A stretch of DNA of 64,000 nucleotides from Acidimicrobiia bacterium. Its GTDB lineage: Bacteria; Actinomycetota; Acidimicrobiia; IMCC26256; JAGNEX01. Of this stretch, positions 61,522 to 64,000 are shown one piece after another (position 1 is the first letter of the stretch; each line of letters starts with the position of its first letter). Made by a program: the position numbers and the translations under genes. The notes below the pieces were generated by a model, which was not told where the DNA came from, did not search any database, and was given only the letters and a program-made list of their open reading frames with translations. Location of the stretch: positions 372,001 through 436,000 of the forward strand of contig JACJWE010000002.1 of the NCBI GenBank assembly GCA_020637365.1. Direction: 5' to 3'.

Positions 61522-62708
61522 CTAGCTGATGATTTTGGTGACTCGACCAGCACCAACCGTGCGGCCACCCTCACGAATCGCGAACTTCAAACCCTCATCC
61601 ATCGCAATCGGAGCAATCAACTCAACCGTCATCTCCGTATTATCACCCGGCATCACCATCTCCGTACCCTCAGGCAACTTCACCTGACCCGTAACATCAG
61701 TCGTACGGAAATAAAACTGCGGACGATAATTATCAAAAACGGCGTATGACGACCACCCTCATCCTTGGTCAACACATACACCTGAGCCTCAAACTTCGTA
61801 TGCGGAGTAATCGAACCAGGCTTCGCCAACACCTGACCCCGAGCAACATCCTCCTTCTTCGTACCACGAAGAAGAACACCCACATTGTCCCCAGCACGCC
61901 CCTCATCAAGAAGCTTCCGGAACATCTCCACACCCGTACACGTCGTATTAGGCGTATTCCGAATACCAACAATCGAAATCTCATCACCCACGTGGACAAC
62001 ACCACGCTCAATACGACCCGTCACAACCGTCCCACGACCCGTAATCGAAAACACATCCTCAATCGGCATCAAAAACGGACGATCAATATCACGCTCAGGC
62101 TCCGGCACATACTCATCCACCGCCGCCATCAACGCCATCACCTTGTCCCCATACTCCGAATCCCCCTCCAACGCCTTCAACGCCGAAACAGGAACCACCG
62201 GAATATCATCACCCGGGAACTCATACTCACTCAACAACTCACGAACCTCAAGCTCCACCAGCTCAAGGATCTCCTCATCATCAACCATGTCAACCTTATT
62301 CAAGGCAACAACAATCGCCGGCACACCAACCTGACGCGCCAACAACACATGCTCACGAGTCTGCGGCATCGGCCCATCAGTAGCCGCAACCACCAAAATA
62401 CCGCCATCCATCTGCGCAGCACCCGTAATCATGTTCTTCACATAATCAGCATGCCCCGGACAATCAACATGCGCATAATGACGATTCGCCGTCTCATACT
62501 CAACATGAGAAATCGAAATCGTAATACCACGCTCACGCTCCTCAGGAGCCTTATCAATCTGATCAAACGCAGTAAACGCAACACCCGACACACGATCCGA
62601 CAAAACCTTCGTAATCGCAGCAGTCAACGTCGTCTTACCATGGTCAATATGACCAATAGTCCCAATATTCAAATGGGGCTTATTCCGCTCGAAGGTTTCC
62701 TTTGCCAT
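61522..62708 (-). pseudogene. tuf: Elongation factor Tu, second copy, with 1-nt frameshift
   Basis: The gene is 1187 nt against 1188 nt for copy 1, and I see no other difference inside it. A run of six T on the coding strand (A6 at 44464-44469 in copy 1) is five here, at 61734-61738. The shift occurs after about residue 324; 18 wrong residues follow and translation stops at 61680, removing most of domain 3. As written the protein would not bind tRNA properly. The position (tRNA-Thr, tRNA-Met, tuf, near secE) corresponds to tufB of other bacteria. Sequencing error is a serious alternative. Confidence 0.85.
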
Positions 62709-62779
62709 GATCCTCGACCTCGTTCGTTACAGAAGTGATTTGAAAGAAGCACCGACATTTTGATGTGGACATACGCGAA

Positions 62780-62808
62780 GGAGAAAGCCCTTTTTGAAGG
62801 CCTTCTCC
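62780..62808 (-). terminator. Hairpin between tRNA-Met and tuf copy 2
   Basis: A 10-bp stem with one G-U pair (62808-62799 with 62789-62780) and a 9-nt loop, placed after the tRNA pair. Only a weak T-rich stretch follows, so it may be a partial terminator or processing site. Confidence 0.4.
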
Positions 62809-62839
62809 CAGGTGGGTGTGTCCAGATGTGTTGGATGCT

Positions 62840-62916
62840 TGGTAGCGGCGGAGGGACTCGAACCCTCGACCTCGCGATTATGAGCCGCGCGCTCTTACCA
62901 GCTGAGCTACACCGCC
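62840..62916 (-). tRNA. tRNA-Met (anticodon CAT), probably elongator, CCA encoded
   Basis: Acceptor GGCGGTG with CGCCGCT (first pair G-U), anticodon arm CGCGG-CTCATAA-TCGCG, T-arm GAGGG-TTCGAGT-CCCTC, then ACCA. The anticodon stem lacks the three G-C pairs of initiator tRNA, so it is an elongator type. A CAT tRNA could also be tRNA-Ile2 modified at C34; I favour Met. Confidence 0.88.
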
Positions 62917-62973
62917 AAGTGTTGGGTGCCACCTACGGCGCTGCCGAGCACCTGCCCGACTAACGCTGATCAG

Positions 62974-63046
<73 letters not shown>

Positions 63047-63056
63047 GCAGCTCGAC

Positions 63057-63062
63057 AGTATA
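63057..63062 (-). promoter_or_regulatory. -10 box of tRNA-Thr
   Basis: TATACT on the minus strand ends 10 nt before the tRNA. The -35 region is weak. It would drive the tRNA-Thr/tRNA-Met/tuf unit. Confidence 0.5.
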
Positions 63063-63149
63063 TCCACCTACGCGTCCGTGAATCCGTACGGAGATCACAC
63101 CCCGGTGGCGTTGGTCATTTCGTTTCATCGACGGCGGTACGTTGTGGGT

Positions 63150-63725
63150 ATGCCGAGCAACAATGCGCCATCGCCAGAGCGCCGTCTAGCCGATGGAAGC
63201 GCTTCGTCAGACGAGTCGAACGTGTCGGTGCGCCTCTGTACCGAGGCGGATGGGCCACAGCTCGCCGCGTTGTACAACCATTATGTGAGCACATCGACGG
63301 TGACCTTCGACCTGGAAGTTCGTACCGAAACAACCCAGCGCGAGTGGATCCGTTCCCATGACGGAAGCCACCCCGCCATCGTGGCGAGCGCGGGTGAGAC
63401 CATCGTCGGCTTCGCCTCGCTGACGCCGTATCGGCCCCGGCTGGCATACACCACCTCAGTTGAAGATTCGGTCTACGTGCACAAGGATTGGCACGGCCGC
63501 GGAGTCGGGCGGCTACTCCTGAGCGAAATCCTCCGCCTCGCCGAGCGCTACGGCTATCACACCGTGATCGGCAGGATTGTTGGCGGCCACTCCGCGTCGA
63601 TTTCGCTGCACGAATCGTTGGGTTTTATCCAGATAGGCACCGAACGTGAGATCGGCCGGAAGTTTGGACGGTGGCTCGACGTGGTGGTGCTGCAATACAT
63701 GGTGCCCACCGAATCGAGGCGTTGA
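63150..63725 (+). CDS. GNAT N-acetyltransferase, phosphinothricin acetyltransferase-like
   Basis: 191 aa from the ATG at 63150. RLCTEADGPQLAALYNHYV, the TVTFDLE motif and the acetyl-CoA loop GRGVGRLLL place it in the PAT-like GNAT group, whose members acetylate amino-acid-like compounds. True substrate unknown. TACGTT lies 6 nt before the ATG without a ribosome-binding site, so the message may be leaderless. Divergent from tRNA-Thr. Confidence 0.85.
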   Translation: MPSNNAPSPERRLADGSASSDESNVSVRLCTEADGPQLAALYNHYVSTSTVTFDLEVRTETTQREWIRSHDGSHPAIVASAGETIVGFASLTPYRPRLAYTTSVEDSVYVHKDWHGRGVGRLLLSEILRLAERYGYHTVIGRIVGGHSASISLHESLGFIQIGTEREIGRKFGRWLDVVVLQYMVPTESRR

Positions 63726-63758
63726 GCTCCTGGTGTAGGGCGGCAGACCACCCGAGCG

Positions 63759-64000
63759 CTACCGGAGAAAATCGTGCTCTTTCAGGAAGGCCAGCATGAG
63801 GTCGGTGGTCTGGTCAAGATACGGCTCTTCGTTGAAGAAGCCGTGGTCTTGACCTGGGAAGGTCACCAACTCACAGGTCTCTGAATCAGAGCAATAGCTT
63901 CGTGCCGAGTCGATCGACACGGTGCGGTCGGATTCACCGTGAAAGACCAAGACCGGGATCTGCGGATCGGCGAGACGGGTCGAAATTGCAGGGTTGTACA
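63759..64000 (-). CDS. Alpha/beta hydrolase, C-terminal part
   Basis: About 80 residues are visible; the gene continues past the window end. PVLVFHGESDRTV carries the catalytic-type Asp and GQDHGFF the catalytic-type His of an alpha/beta hydrolase (dienelactone hydrolase or acetyl-esterase-like). The nucleophile lies outside the window. Confidence 0.8.
   Translation of the reverse strand, partial: YNPAISTRLADPQIPVLVFHGESDRTVSIDSARSYCSDSETCELVTFPGQDHGFFNEEPYLDQTTDLMLAFLKEHDFLR

Overview
The window reads as a chromosomal segment of a free-living, GC-rich actinobacterium. A WhiB regulator, a WhiB/twin ArsA-type ATPase neighbourhood, an alr-tsaE-tsaB-rimI-tsaD gene order like that of mycobacteria, and type-Z S14 all point to Actinomycetota. 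The ectoine/hydroxyectoine operon suggests a salt-exposed (marine or estuarine) member, possibly of the Acidimicrobiia; that placement is inference. I see no rRNA operon, CRISPR array, prophage, integrase or insertion sequence.

Layout. 1-9.8 kb: 3' end of an Mrp-type Fe-S carrier ATPase, a MacB/FtsX-like ABC exporter pair (minus), a WhiB regulator (minus), a broken NfeD/ClpP-class membrane protein gene (minus), then a plus-strand operon of two ArsA/Get3-like ATPases and an orphan receiver protein. 9.8-15.6 kb: tRNA-Pro, a strong hairpin terminator, and a minus-strand lysC-asd-ectA-ectB-ectC-ectD run that covers aspartate to 5-hydroxyectoine. 15.7-18.2 kb: a membrane-anchored cyclophilin and a UPF0104-type membrane protein (plus). 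18.2-63.0 kb: about 45 kb with every gene on the minus strand. In transcription order it is tRNA-Thr, tRNA-Met, tuf copy 2, rpmG, an ECF sigma factor, tRNA-Trp, secE-nusG, rplKA, rplJL, rpoBC, rpsL-rpsG-fusA-tuf copy 1, the complete S10 and spc clusters with secY-adk-map, infA-rpmJ-rpsMKD-rpoA-rplQ, truA, rplM-rpsI, glmM, the NAD(P)HX repair gene, alr, a type 4 uracil-DNA glycosylase, tsaE-tsaB and a rimI::tsaD fusion. 63.1-64.0 kb: a GNAT acetyltransferase (plus) and the 3' end of an alpha/beta hydrolase (minus).

How the genes work together. The large block is the core gene-expression machinery. It holds RNA polymerase alpha, beta and beta', NusG, SecE/SecY, EF-Tu, EF-G and IF-1, 27 ribosomal proteins of the classical clusters plus L7/L12, L10, L1, L11, L33, L13 and S9, and tRNA t6A modification genes. 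Stop/start overlaps (ATGA, GTGA, TAATG, TGATG) show tight translational coupling. Several inter-gene gaps hold strong hairpins that look like attenuators or ribosomal-protein leaders. The ectoine block puts precursor supply (LysC, Asd) next to the pathway that uses aspartate semialdehyde.

Most unusual points: (i) two tuf copies that look identical across the coding sequence, one with a 1-nt loss in a homopolymer; (ii) an NfeD gene with two apparent 1-nt losses, which with the tuf shift raises the question of homopolymer sequencing error versus real decay; (iii) a GNAT-TsaD fusion joined by a 15-bp tandem repeat, with an internal ribosome-binding site; (iv) a perfect 15-bp inverted repeat inside the 5' part of the ECF sigma gene; (v) an IF-1 gene whose best start is CTG; (vi) alternative hairpins ahead of rplM and a run of hairpins ahead of rplC. 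I found no convincing wholly new system; the strongest leads are regulatory RNA structures and the fusion gene.
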